A DNA stretch of 64,000 nt, from NCBI GenBank assembly GCA_018296165.2, contig JACKQL020000015.1, positions 868,001-932,000 on the forward strand. Direction: 5' to 3'. The notes beneath the pieces were generated by a model. That model saw only the letters and a program-made list of their open reading frames with translations. It had not been told where the DNA came from and did not search any database. How positions within the stretch are numbered: the first letter of the stretch is position 1; every line of letters starts with the position of its first letter. This document shows, piece after piece, positions 21,010-31,214 of the stretch. Position numbers and translations under genes: made by a program. Source of the DNA: Termitomyces sp. T153. Its lineage: Eukaryota; Basidiomycota; Agaricomycetes; Agaricales; Lyophyllaceae.

Positions 21010-22212
21010 TGTCAGGTTCCGCTGACCTTGGAGGCTCAGCTGCACTGGGCGAGTCCTTACTAGGTGGGCGTGATCCCCTTGCACTGGTAACTGAACACTC
21101 GAAACATTCTGGGCACTGGTGGCTTGTGCAGATAGTTGGTGGGGTGTGATCCGGACAGATCCGGGGAGGTCCGGAGGAGTTGGATTGCAAGGAAATGGGA
21201 CGGGCTTGGCAGGGTTCAGGCAGAAGACCGTATGGGAGATTTGCGGAAGCGAAGGAGTAGGCAGCTATGCAATCAATGGGAGCAGAGCCAGGGTTTGATG
21301 GGAGATCAATTGGAGTTGATGGAGTCTGGGACCAAGCAAAGAGCAAGGTTCGGACCTGGTGAAAGAGTGTCGGGGTTCGTAATTGTAATCGCAGAGTTTG
21401 TGAGGTCGTTAGGGTTGAGGAAGACTTGGGCACAATGGTCGGATGGAGTCTCCGAGACAGCGTCAGACGAAATGATATGGAACAAGAGTAGATTCAAGTG
21501 GAGGTACGAAACAATAATGAGAATGATAACAAAATGGAGACAAGACAAGACCGGGAGACTGAGATAAGACCGGGAGACTGAGATAAGACCGGGAGACTGA
21601 GATAAGACCAGGAGACTAAGATAAGAAAACGGGACATGAAACACAAAACACGAAACATGAGAAGGAAACAATCAGACCATAGGTAATGTTAAGCAATATC
21701 AAGACTAGAGTACAAAGAGCTACTTGACGTCTTATATACTGACTACCAGAGAACTTCAGGGTATGTTGGCTGTGGCGGCAGGGCTTGGTGGGGCTTGGCG
21801 GAGCTTGATGGAGTGGGCGGGTGTTGGTTGCGATCAAGGGTCGGGCTGCGCTGATATGTTGTTGGGATCATTTGGGAACACGGGCCACCCCGAGGTTGTC
21901 ATGATACTCTGGAATGGGTTGGAGGAACCAGGGTGTCGAGTTGATGATGGGTGGCAAAGATCGGGAACAGCAGGGTTGATTCTTGGGGTTCGGGAGATCC
22001 AGGGTAAGTGTTAGTGGCTGCGGGGAAGGCATCGAAGTTGGCCAGGGGGCCGTTGAAGTTAGCCGGGGAGGCGTCGGAGTTAGCTGGGGTTATGTCAGGG
22101 CTAACCGAAATAGGCGCGGGGCATGGGCGGAGGTTCGGCAGAGCGTCAGGGGTTTTGGGGAATCGGGGGGTTGCTGGACAATGTGCGGGGGTCCAGGGGA
22201 CGGGTTATGACA
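21010..22212 (-). repeat. 5' LTR of element B
   Basis: It is closely similar to 15,402-16,575 but longer. Part of the difference is a fourth copy of the 19-bp GGGAGACTGAGATAAGACC unit (near 21,553-21,625). It ends at 22,212 with TGACA on the plus strand. Confidence 0.88.
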
Positions 22213-22224
22213 GGAGCAGTTGGA
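22213..22224. other. Rearrangement junction J3 (inversion breakpoint, gag of C to antisense ORF of H)
   Basis: The bases 22,213-22,218 are the continuation of C's gag beyond B. From 22,219 the sequence is the antisense ORF of H, entered in mid-protein. The missing partners of both halves meet at 33,348/33,349. The two breakpoints share AAC. There is no LTR end here. Confidence 0.75.
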
Positions 22225-22722
22225 GCTCACCCTCCTGTACTGCCAATGACGTTGTCAAAGCCTCCACCTGCTTGTGAAGAAAGACCTCTGTGATCGAAGG
22301 AATCGGCGCAGGGGGACTCGACGACCATTCCAAGGGGACGCCCGGGACAGGAGAAAAAAGGGAGGACTCCAGAGGCCCCACCGATGACTCGCACCCATGC
22401 GGCCTCTTGCTGGGTCCCACCCCTGAGGGCGGGGAGGCTCGATGCTTTCCCCGAATCACTGCCAAAGACGCCCCCTTTCCCTTCGGCAACGCGGGACAAA
22501 ACTTGGTCCATTTCGGAACCCCCGGAAAATCCACCACCACCACCACGGATGACTCTACAAAAGCCCCGTCAATCATCCCAAAAAGACAAGTTGACACCAC
22601 TTACGACTCCGGTCCCTGACGCTAGCACGGCGCCGATGCTCAAACTCCTCCCCCCCACTGTTGTACACCACCACCTCGTCCAAATCAGCGGGAGGGACTA
22701 CTGGAACGCTGGGGGAAGACAT
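22219..22722 (-). pseudogene. Antisense ORF of element H, N-terminal half
   Basis: The ATG at 22,722 starts the same N-terminal block as in element B. The main frame runs from about 22,600 to 22,219 without stops and ends in the coiled-coil start (ITEVFLHKQVEAL), where junction J3 interrupts it after GAGCTCCAAC. The C-terminal half begins at 33,349. Like B it lacks the cysteine-cluster exon. Confidence 0.6.
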
Positions 22723-22916
22723 GACAAATTTTGGGAAACCCCGGGGTACGTCCAAAGCTTTTAATTGATTGAGGAGAACCCTGACAAAGCGGCAGCCGCG
22801 CTTCAACTTCATCTCCCACGCTGCTATCACTCGCTGCGGATTGATCAATATTGCTTGGCTTTGACTCCCACGCCCCACCGATCCCCGTCCTGCCCCGCGT
22901 CTCGAAGGGTCTCGAT

Positions 22917-22932
22917 GCTGAAGGGGGGGTGA
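22917..22932 (+). promoter_or_regulatory. Polypurine tract of element H
   Basis: GAAGGGGGGGTGA lies immediately before the TGTCACGACCC start of the LTR. Confidence 0.75.
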
Positions 22933-24066
22933 TGTCACGACCCGTCCCCTGAAACCCCGCACATCGCCCATCAACCCCCCGAACCCCCCAAACCCCCAAA
23001 AAACCCCCGACGCTCCGCCGAACTTCCGCCCATGCCCCACGCCTATTTTGGCTAACTCCGACGCCTCCCCGGCTAACTCCGACGGCCCCCTGGCCAACTT
23101 CGGTGCCTTCCCCGCAGCCACTGACACTTACCCTGGATCTCCCAAACCCCGAGAACCACCCCCGCTGTGCCCAATCTCCGCCACCCATCATCAACTAAAC
23201 ACCCTGGTTCCTCTGACCTATTCCAGAGTATCACGACAACCTTGGGGCGACCCACATTCCCCAATGATCCCATCAACGTATCAGCGCAGCCCGATCCTCG
23301 ATCGCAACCGACATCCGCCCACTCCGTCAAGCTCCGCCAAGCCCCGCCGCCGCAGCTGACGTACCCCGAAGTTCTCCAGTAGTCAGTATATAAGCCGTCG
23401 AGTAGCTCTTCGTACTCTAGTCTTGATATTGCTTAACGTTACCTATGGTCTGATTGTTTCCTTTTTGTGTTTTGTGTTTCGTTCTCCTTACTCTCAGTCT
23501 CCCGGTCTTATCTCAGTCTCCCGGTCCTGTCCTGTCCCCATTTTGCTATTACTCCCGTTATCGTCTTGTATCTCCACTTGAATCCACTCTTGTTCCATAT
23601 CATCTCGTCTGACGCTGTCTCAGTGACTCCATCCAACCGTTGTGCCCAAGTCTTCATCAACCTTAACGACCTCACGAACTCCGCGATTACAATTACAAAC
23701 CCCGACACTCCTTTACCAGGTCCGAACCTCACTCTTCGCTCGGTCCCGGACTCCATCAACTCCAAATGATCTCCCATCAAACCCTGGCTCCGTTCCCATT
23801 GATCACACAGCTGCCTACTCCTTCGCTTCTGCAAATCTCCCATATGGTCTTCTGCCTGAACCCTGCCAAGACCGTCTCATTTCCTCGCAATCCGACTTCT
23901 CCGGACCTCTCCGGATCCATCCGGATCACATCCCACCAACTATCCACACAAGCCATCAGTGCCCGGAATGTCTTCGAGTGTTCGGTTACCAGTGCAAGGG
24001 GATCACGCCCGCCTAGTAAGGACTTGCCCAGTGCAGCTGAGCCCCCGAGGTCAGCGGAACCTGACA
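22933..24066 (+). repeat. 3' LTR of element H
   Basis: It starts TGTCACGAC and ends CCTGACA, is 1134 bp long, and is the same type as 36,577-37,729. TATA is near 23,385-23,395 and AGTCTTGATATTG lies about 30 bp downstream. Confidence 0.88.
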
Positions 24067-25107
24067 TACTCCGGCTAACTCCAATGCATTCTTGGCTAAC
24101 TCCGACGGCCCCCTGGCCAACTCCAACATCTTCCCCACAGCTGCTGGTGCTTCCCCTAGACTTCCTGAGCCCCTGGAACCACTCCCTCGCCGTGCCTGAC
24201 CCCATTACACATCATCAACTCAACACCCTGGCTCCCCCGACTTACTCTGGGGTATCATGACAACCTTGGAATGGACCACGTCACAATTGATCCCATCAAC
24301 ATATCAATGCGGCCCACCCTCTGGTTGTAACTAACATCCATCGACTCTGTCAAGCTCCACCAAGCACCGCCACCACAGCCGATGTCCCCGGAGCTCTTCA
24401 GTAGTCAGTATATAAGACATAGAGTAGCTCCTCGTACTCTAGTCTTGAGATTAACTACCTACTTACCAGCCTTTCCTGATGTGTTTCTGATTATTTCTTC
24501 TTGTGTTTTGTGTCCCATGTCTCATTTTCCCTGTTCTCAGTCTCCCAGTCTTATCTCGCCTCTAGTCTGTTATCTTTTCATTATTGTTCCATATCCTGCC
24601 TGAATCTATTCTTGTTCTTGTCTCATCTTCATCTCATTCCATTTGACTCCATCTCATCTTGTTTGATTCTGTCTATCATGTTCAAGTCCTCTCGACCATA
24701 ACGTCCTCACAAACTCCACAGTTACAATTACAAACCTCCAACACTCTTTACCAACCCTGGACCCTGCTAAATGCTTGGTTCCAAACCCCATCAATCCCTA
24801 TTGATTCTCCATCAGAACTCCAACTCTGCTCCTGTCATCTACATAGCCTCCACCTCCTCCATACCCACAATACTCACACATGGACTTATGCCTGAACCTT
24901 GCCAAGCCCGTTCCCCATCCCTGCAACCCATCCTCTACTCCTCCAGACCACCCCGGACTTGCTCAGACCAACCTCCACCAACTATCCTCACAAGTCCCCA
25001 ATGTCTGGAACACCTCCGAGTGCCTGGTTGTCAGTGCAGGGAATCATGTCCACCTAGTAAGGACTCACCCAGTATAGCTGAGCCCCCATGGTCAGCGGAA
25101 CCTGACA
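24067..25107 (+). repeat. 5' LTR of element K, 3' part (split by H)
   Basis: The sequence begins inside an LTR (TACTCCGGCTAACTCC) and runs to CCTGACA, matching 27,459-28,449 from about base 110 onward. The missing first ~105 bp are at 37,730-37,837 on the minus strand. Element H was inserted between them, with TACTC duplicated. Confidence 0.82.
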
Positions 25108-25640
25108 TGGCTTGCCAGAAGACCCTGTCCCTCCTGCCAGCCACACCAACAAAAGACTGAAGCCTCAACCACCCCAAACACACGTTGAAGACCCAGAGGT
25201 CCACCCCCTTGAACCAGCACAACACACATCTCTGCTACAGACTGAGGGAAACCCCTACACCCTGGGTCCGAGACCCCAAGAATCAAACCCAGCAACACTG
25301 CCAAAAAAAAAAAACACCATGGAACTCTGCAGGAAGACTCCCAACACTCCCACCAAGCCTTGGAACTCTTCCTATGGCGCTCTGCCCTGCCCCAACAACC
25401 CTCGGGCTAGCTGACACAGATGGCATTAGCGGGCTTAACCCCCACCTCTGGATCCACTAGGGATTCAACTCCCACCAGCACCCCTGCATGTTTCACTTAC
25501 CTCACCCTCCCACAAATTAAAGTCTCACTTCACACACCCAGGAACAATGAGGAAGCATTGGGAAGTACAAAAATATATGATACAAGGTAGAACGGGGCAG
25601 CAAACTCAAAGATGACAAGAAGTGGGGCCTGGCCACCCCC
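25108..25640 (+). other. Late-pol and post-pol spacer remnant of element K
   Basis: It aligns with the region of B near 18,130-18,430 (reverse strand) and, from about 25,410, with the A spacer after the chromodomain (the GGGATTCAACTCCCAC motif). A sense ORF fragment of 100 codons (25,112-25,414) has no recognisable domain. A short A-run lies near 25,303. Confidence 0.5.
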
Positions 25641-27241
25641 TCACTCTTCTCCCAGAACCCCTGCCATCCCTACTCCCAAATCAATCTCCATCTGGGCCCA
25701 CACCACTGCCAAGACCTCTGCCAGCCCCAGCAAAGCCTTCCCCACATCCACTGCCACTTCCCACCACAACCCTGGGGCCACTGCATTACGCCGTTGATGC
25801 CCTGCCAGCAACCTCCCCACCCTCGCCATCCCCTGCTGCAACTCCAGAGGCTGACCCACAGGCATCTGCACCAACCCATCTTGGATCAACACAAATGCTG
25901 CAGAGGCACCATCCAAGAGAACCCGGTGCTCCCACACCCAATCTGGTCCCAAGCACAATCCATTTAGTGATAGGTGGAGAATTGGGAACAACACTTACAA
26001 AGGATTCCTGCATGCCCTAAAGTGGCCTCATTGGCCAGCCAATCCTCCCTCCACCTTGCTACCTCCAACTCTGCCCGCAGCAGACCACCCTCCAGCACCA
26101 TTTCCCGCTCCTCTGCCTCCTTTGTGGGCCACACCTCCCACTACATTGGACGCTCCCACAAGCCCCATACCTCCGGCATTTGCTCTGGTGCCACCTGCAC
26201 TGGGGTGTTCCACGCCCACTCCAATGCCTTCTTTTCTGCCCGTGCCACATCTTGATCCTCCCTCACCCATCAAAGCTCCCCCTCCCATGCTGTCAATGCT
26301 GCCGTTAGCACCTCCACCTGCTTGCAAAGGAAGACCTCTGTGATTGAAGGTGGGGGCTCCAGAGAACTTGATGCTCGTCCCAAGGCCGCATCCAGGGTAG
26401 GAGAGTGAATGTGAAACCCCGGAGGACCTGCCATTGGCTCATACCCCCGCAGCCTCTTGCTGGGCCCTGCCCCTAACAGCAGGGAAGCTCTCCACTTCCC
26501 ATGGTCTGCTACCAAGGATGCCCCCTCCCTCCACCCACCCCGCGGAGGCCCCACCTGCCCTGCAGACCACCCTGCGCTCACCTCCCCTAATAGCCGGGTC
26601 TTCTGCGCCTTGCCCAGCTGACTCTGCACCCAGTCCTCGTCCCACCCCTGCTCCACAGCAATGCATGCTGCTTGCCACTCCAATGAGATCGAGCACTTCT
26701 CGTGGCTTGCACAACACAGAAGGCAAACAGAAGTGTCATGCCATGAGCCCATGGAAGGCACATCAAAGACACAGGCCTCACCCCACTGTGCACAGAGAAC
26801 ACACTGAGAACAACAGATCAGCACATGTGACAAAGGAGAACTCAAAGACTCACTGGGGCCTCATTTTGGCACCATTTCAGTGTTAGGAGGCCCTGAGCCC
26901 ATGCCAATGCCCTTGCAAACTCCTCCGCCGTCACCTCTGCCTAAGGGATTCACTGCAGCGGTGGGACCCCTTCTGCATCCTCCACTGCCAATTGGGGCAC
27001 TGCAGGATGAAATTTGGCCTGCCTAGGACCCTCCAGAGAACCCACCACCACTGTGGACAACTCTGCAGAACTCTGTCAGCCACTCTGAAGAAACAGGTCG
27101 ATGCTGCTCATGACTCTGGTATATTGTACCAGCTCAGTGCCAATGCTTGAACTCCTCCCCCTCGCTGTCATACACGATCACCATGTCCGTGTCTGAAATC
27201 AACGGGGCGGGGGAAGCAGCTGGATAACTGGGAGGGGACAT
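25641..27241 (-). pseudogene. Antisense ORF of element K: six-cysteine cluster plus coiled coil (best copy of the N-terminal part)
   Basis: The start is at 27,241. The first exon carries MVIVYDSEGEEF. An intron of GTGAGT...CTCAG type ends just before 26,803, and the next exon opens with the cluster C-x2-C-x6-C-x15-C-x2-C-x6-C (26,693-26,803). The same frame runs on to 26,270 through a GP-rich linker and the coiled-coil start ITEVFLCKQVEVL. The rest (about 26,250-25,641) has frame breaks but keeps the RWREDWLANEA block, an intron position and the C-terminal LLAGHQ and WWEVAVDVG blocks. The cysteine spacing resembles the fungal Zn(II)2Cys6 cluster, although the 15-residue middle spacer is longer than usual. 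DNA binding is a guess. Confidence 0.6.
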
Positions 27242-27442
27242 GACAAAGGATTTGAGGAAGCCCCAGGGTATGTTCAAGGCCTTTTAATTGATTAGGAAGA
27301 ACCCCCTGATGAAGTGGCAGCCACGCTTTGACTTTGCCTCCCACGCCACCATCACTTGCTGCAGATTGATCAATATTACTGGGCTTTGACTCCCACGCCC
27401 TGCCAATTCCCAACCTGCTCCCTGCATCTTGAGAGTCTTGAT

Positions 27443-27458
27443 GTTGAAGGGGGGGTGA
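27443..27458 (+). promoter_or_regulatory. Polypurine tract of element K
   Basis: GTTGAAGGGGGGGTGA lies directly before the LTR start at 27,459. Confidence 0.75.
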
Positions 27459-28449
27459 TGTCATGACCCATATTCTGAAGCCCCATACATTGCCTGACAA
27501 ACCCCTGTCCCTCCAGAACCCCCCCTGATGCTTCGTCGAACTTCTCCAGCACTCCACGCCTACTCTGGCTAACTCCGATGCATTCTCGGCTAACTCCAAC
27601 AGCCCCCGGCCAACTCCAATGTCTTTCCTGCAGCTGCTGGCACTTCCCCTGGACTTCCTGAGCCCCTGGGACCACTCCCCTACTGTGCCTGACTCCATTA
27701 CATGTCATCAACTTGACACCCTGGCTCCCCCAACTTACTCAGTAGTCAGTATATAAGACATAGAGTAGCTCCTTGTACTCTAGTCTGGAGATTAACTACC
27801 TACTGACTGGCCTTTCTGATGTGTTTCTGATTGTTTCTTCTCGTGTTTTGTGTCCCGTGTCTCATTTTCCCTATTCTCTGTCTCCCGGTCTTATCTTGTC
27901 TCTATTCCATTATCATGTCATTATTGTTCCATGTCTCCACCTGAATCTATTCTTGTTCTCATCCCATCTTCATCTCATTTCATTCAACTCCATATCATCT
28001 TGTTTGATTCTGTCTATTGTGCTCAAGTCCTCTCCACCATAACATCCTCACAAACTCCACGATTACGATGACGAACCTCCGACACTCTTTCACCAACTCC
28101 GGACCTTGCTACATGCTTGGCTCTGAACCCTATCAATCCCTGTTGATCTCCCATCAGAACTCCAGCTCCACTCCCATCATTTACATAGCCTCCACCTCCT
28201 CGGCATCTGCAATACTCACACACGGACTTATGCCTGAACCCTGCCAAGCCCGTCCCCCTTCCCTGCAACTCATCCTCCACTCTTCTGGACCTCCCCGGAC
28301 TTGCTCAGATCAATTTCCTCTGGCTATCCTCACAAGTCTCCAGTGTTTGGAACACCTCTAAGTGCCCAGGTGTCAGTGCAGGGAATCACGTCCACCTAGT
28401 AAGGACTTGCCCAGTGTAGCTGAGCCCCCATGGTCAGCGGAACCTGACA
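27459..28449 (+). repeat. 3' LTR of element K
   Basis: It starts TGTCATGACCC and ends CCTGACA, 991 bp. TATA and an AGTCTTGAGATTAAC-type start (here AGTCTGGAGATTAAC) are present near 27,750-27,800. It is followed by the target duplication GAAGG and the interrupted LTR of C. Confidence 0.87.
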
Positions 28450-29376
28450 GAAGGGACTTGCAAAGAGAAGCTAGGGGGAGTGGTCCAAGCAAGTCCAGAA
28501 TAGTCTGAGGAAGTCTAAGACCAAGTATATTAGATGTTGGACCTGGGTGGGCATCAGGAACAAGTTTGTAGGTGCACAAATAGACTGCGGGGTAAGCAGA
28601 GGCTTTGCAAATGATGGGGGCAGAGCTGGAGTTTGATGGGGGATCACCAAGACTTGATGGGTTCCAGGGCTGAGCAAAAAGTGAGGTCCAGAGTTGTTGT
28701 AAGAATGTTTGGGAGTTGTAGCACATGCACAGTGTACTGATGTCAGAGATGAAAGGAATTTAGAGAAACAAAGGAAATATATATAGTTGAGATGAGATGG
28801 AGACAAGGCAAGACAAGACAGAGAAATAAATAGATTTGAGACTAGAGATAGAAACAGAAATGAAATGAAACATGAGACACGAGAAACCAGTAGATGCAAT
28901 ACCAAGACTAAAGTATGAGGAGTTACTCTATGACTTATATACCAACTACTGGGTGGCTCCAGAGGACAGTGGATATGGTGGCAGGGTTCAATGGAGCTGC
29001 ACAGAGTCAACGGGTATCAGGTACAATCATGGGGCAGGCTGTGGTGATATTCTGATGGGATCAGCTGGGAATGCAGGCTGCTCTGGGGTTGTCAGAGTGC
29101 TCCAGAGCAGGTTGGGGGAATTAGGGTGGAGGGTTGGGAGTGTCTGACATGGTCAGGAATAGTAGGAGAAGTCTTGGGAGCTCAGGGAGAGTCAAAGGAA
29201 GCATCAATGGCTGCAGAGAAGGTGTCAGAGTTGATCAGGGGGCCATCAGGGTTTGCTGGAGAAGTGTCGGAGTTACCTGGAGTGGGCATGGAGGGTGGAT
29301 GAGGGTTGGGGGAGTTTGGTGGGGCATTGGGGAGGACTGGAAATGATGTCAGGAGTCTAGGGAGTGGGTCGTGACA
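28450..29376 (-). repeat. 3' LTR of element C, 5' part (interrupted by K)
   Basis: On the minus strand this starts TGTCACGACCC at 29,376 and stops at CAAGTCCCTTC (28,450), where K is inserted. The last ~105 bp, CCTTCACTCC to CCTGACA, lie at 37,838-37,948. The polypurine tract on its right identifies it as a 3' LTR. Confidence 0.82.
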
Positions 29377-29392
29377 TCACCCCCCTTTCAGC
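29377..29392 (-). promoter_or_regulatory. Polypurine tract of element C
   Basis: On the minus strand GCTGAAAGGGGGGTGA precedes the LTR start at 29,376. Confidence 0.72.
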
Positions 29393-29589
29393 ATTGAGAC
29401 CCTCAAGATGTGGGGCACAGTTCAGGGATTGGCAGGGTGTGGGAATTAAAGTCAAGTAATATTGATCAGACTGCAGCAAGTAGTGGTGGCATGGGAAACA
29501 AAGTCAAAGCATGGCCACCATTTATTAGGAGGTTCTTTCCAAGTCATAAAAAGGGTCAAACATACCCCAGAGTTTCCAAACTTTCCACA

Positions 29590-30215
29590 ATGTCTTCTTC
29601 TGTGTACTTCTCAGTAGCATCCCCCTCCCCCTACTCTTTGACCTCCTCCTCTGAGAGCTCCAAAGGATGGCAGGACTGCAGATGTGTTCAGGCAAAGTAT
29701 TGTAGTTGTAAGTGCCATCTTTTGCTTGTCAGAGTTGAAGCACTGATTAAGTCCTGGCAGAGTTGTTAGTAGCAGTGGCAGTCCCTTGGGGCTCTCATTG
29801 GGGAAGGCCTCCACACAGTTGGCAGTGGGAGCAGTCTCTGCCATGCATTCCTGATCAAGTGTTGTCCCTGGGATGGTCCATCCTATCCCTATGGGTTCCA
29901 GAGTTGCACAGGCGGATATGATGCCAGAGCAGTTTGTGGAGGCCATGGGGTGAGCAAGGGGTCCCCCAACCATAGAGTGGTGTCAGATGGTGGCTCTGGT
30001 GAGTTATTGGCATGTCCTTTCCTTTTTGAGCTAACTCTTTCCTGTAGTGTGTGTCCTGTACCTAGCAGGGGGAGCAGTGCGAGTTTGAGGAGCCTGTGCT
30101 GGGGGTGCAGCAGGACATATTGGTGTGTCTCCTATGTCACTTGCAGCATGAGCAGTGCTCCATCACTCTGAGCTGGCATGCTGCTTGCATTATGGCAGAG
30201 CAGAGATGGGATCAG
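29590..30215 (+). pseudogene. Antisense ORF of element C, N-terminal exons with cysteine cluster
   Basis: The start is at 29,590. An intron of GTGAGT...CCTGTAG type ends at 30,047. The following exon carries C-x2-C-x6-C-x15-C-x2-C-x6-C (30,048-30,158), with one in-frame stop inside the first half, then CSITLSWHAACIMAEQ. The segment ends at junction J2; the next part of the protein is at 9642-9913. Intron position, cysteine spacing and downstream residues agree with element K. Confidence 0.6.
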
Positions 30216-30220
30216 GAGGA
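30210..30220. other. Rearrangement junction J2 (inversion breakpoint between C and A)
   Basis: Left of about 30,215 the antisense ORF of C runs on plus; right of it the antisense ORF of A runs on minus, making a head-on pair of cysteine clusters (30,048-30,158 and 30,450-30,560). Each half is completed at junction J1 near 9641. Confidence 0.75.
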
Positions 30221-31021
30221 ATGCCTTCCACTTGCCCTTGTCATGCACTATGGGAGCTCCTTCTCTTCATCTCCCTGCAGGGGCCTAACCTTCATTGGCA
30301 GGTGCTCCATGCTACCCCCCACCTTTGACCCCCTCAACTCTCCCCAACACCTTGCCCTGCTGCCCCTCCTCCAACTGCACCATGACCCACACCCAGTCCC
30401 AACCTTGCTCTGTGGCGATGTAGGCAGCATGCCAACTTGACATAACAGAACACCTCTTGTGCTACAAGCAACATAGGAGACACACCAAGGTATCCTGCTA
30501 TAGCTCTGGCACAGGCTTCTCAAAGTTGCACTGTTCCCCACATCAAACACAAGGCAAATACTATGGAAATAGGTTAGCCAGAGAAAAGGTAAATTTGCAT
30601 AATCACTCACTAGGGCTACTGCCTGGCACCACTCAAGGGTTGGAGGACCCCTTGCTCACCTCACAGCCTCCACAAACTGCTCTGGCATCACTCCCACTTG
30701 AGCCACCCTCAAACTTGCAAGAACAGGTCAGATCACCCCCAGACCAAGCCCAGGCCGGGAATGAGTGGGGGGGACCACCCCTGCTGACTGTGCTACATCC
30801 CTGCCTGACAAAAGCCCCAAGGAGCCTGCCATAGCCATGGATAAATCTGTCAGGACCCAGTTAGTATTCCAGAATGTGTAAAATGGAATGGCACTCATGA
30901 CTACAGTACATTGCTATGACCCATCCATGACTGTGGGAGGACTTGGACTCCCCCAAGGATGAAGAGTTGGGGAGGCCAAGAATGATGCTAATGGCACAGG
31001 AGAATAAGCAGAGGATGACAT
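30216..31021 (-). pseudogene. Antisense ORF of element A, N-terminal exons
   Basis: The start is at 31,021. The intron ends in CCATAG just before 30,560. The cluster at 30,450-30,560 keeps the family spacing, but its first Cys is Tyr (TGT to TAT) and three stop codons interrupt it. After the cluster come ATEQGWDW and VQLEEGQQGKV. At 30,216 it breaks off at KWKAF, and the protein continues at 9641 downwards. Confidence 0.6.
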
Positions 31022-31214
31022 GGTGGAAAGTTAGGGAATCCTGGGGTACATCTGACTCTTTTAATGGCTTGAGAAGAACCCCCTGATAAATGGTGGCTGT
31101 GCTTTGACTTTGTTCCCCATGCCACCACTGCTTGCTGCAGTCTGATCAATATTGCTCAACTTTGATTCCCATGCCCCACCAATCCCCAAACTGCACCCCG
31201 CATCTTGAGGGTTT
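30216..31214 (+). mobile_element. Element A, middle segment (end of internal region up to the insertion of C)
   Basis: This holds the N-terminal half of A's antisense ORF (minus) and the terminal internal sequence up to CATCTTGAGGGTTT. At 31,215 the 5' LTR of C begins. The flank GGTTT (31,210-31,214) pairs with GGTCT (37,949-37,953) as C's target duplication, and A resumes there with CAATGCTGAGGGGGGGG and its 3' LTR. Confidence 0.78.

Larger units (their letters stand above)
15402..22212 (-). mobile_element. Non-autonomous Gypsy-derived element B (complete, minus strand)
   Basis: Two LTRs in the same orientation (15,402-16,575 and 21,010-22,212) enclose 4.4 kb. Reading on the minus strand: 5' LTR, self-primer site (20,997-21,009), a gag start that stops after about 37 codons, about 2.7 kb of heavily deleted gag/pol scraps, the antisense ORF, the polypurine tract and the 3' LTR. 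No reverse transcriptase or integrase core is recognisable. The flanks are GGGGC (15,397-15,401) and GGAGC (22,213-22,217), a target duplication with one transition. B sits in the gag of element C. It is CpG-rich, unlike its host, so it is probably a recent insertion that depended on proteins made elsewhere. Confidence 0.85.
22219..24066 (+). mobile_element. Element H, 3' part (end of internal region and 3' LTR)
   Basis: It contains the first half of H's antisense ORF on the minus strand (22,219-22,722), a polypurine tract and the 3' LTR. The target duplication TACTC (24,067-24,071) follows; its partner GAGTA (the reverse complement) is at 37,730-37,734 next to H's 5' LTR. The rest of H is at 33,349-37,729 in the opposite orientation. 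The two halves belong together only if the 22,219-33,348 segment is turned round. Confidence 0.82.
24072..28449 (+). mobile_element. Non-autonomous Gypsy-derived element K
   Basis: Two LTRs enclose only 2.35 kb (25,108-27,458). The 5' LTR is followed directly by sequence that normally lies near and after the end of pol. There is no primer-binding site, gag or reverse transcriptase, so a deletion removed everything from the primer site to late pol. What remains is the spacer (25,410-25,500), the antisense ORF and the polypurine tract. K sits in the 3' LTR of C: the 5 bp GAAGG at 28,450-28,454 and CCTTC at 37,838-37,842 are the two ends of one target duplication, now separated by the inversion and by H. 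Confidence 0.8.

Noticed and set aside
24067..25107. Truncated solo LTR
   Set aside because: Its missing first part is at 37,730-37,837 with a perfect TACTC duplication, so it is one LTR split by H.
30048..30560. Palindrome-like pair of cysteine-cluster sequences
   Set aside because: Explained by junction J2, where the antisense ORFs of C and A meet head-on; not a functional palindrome.
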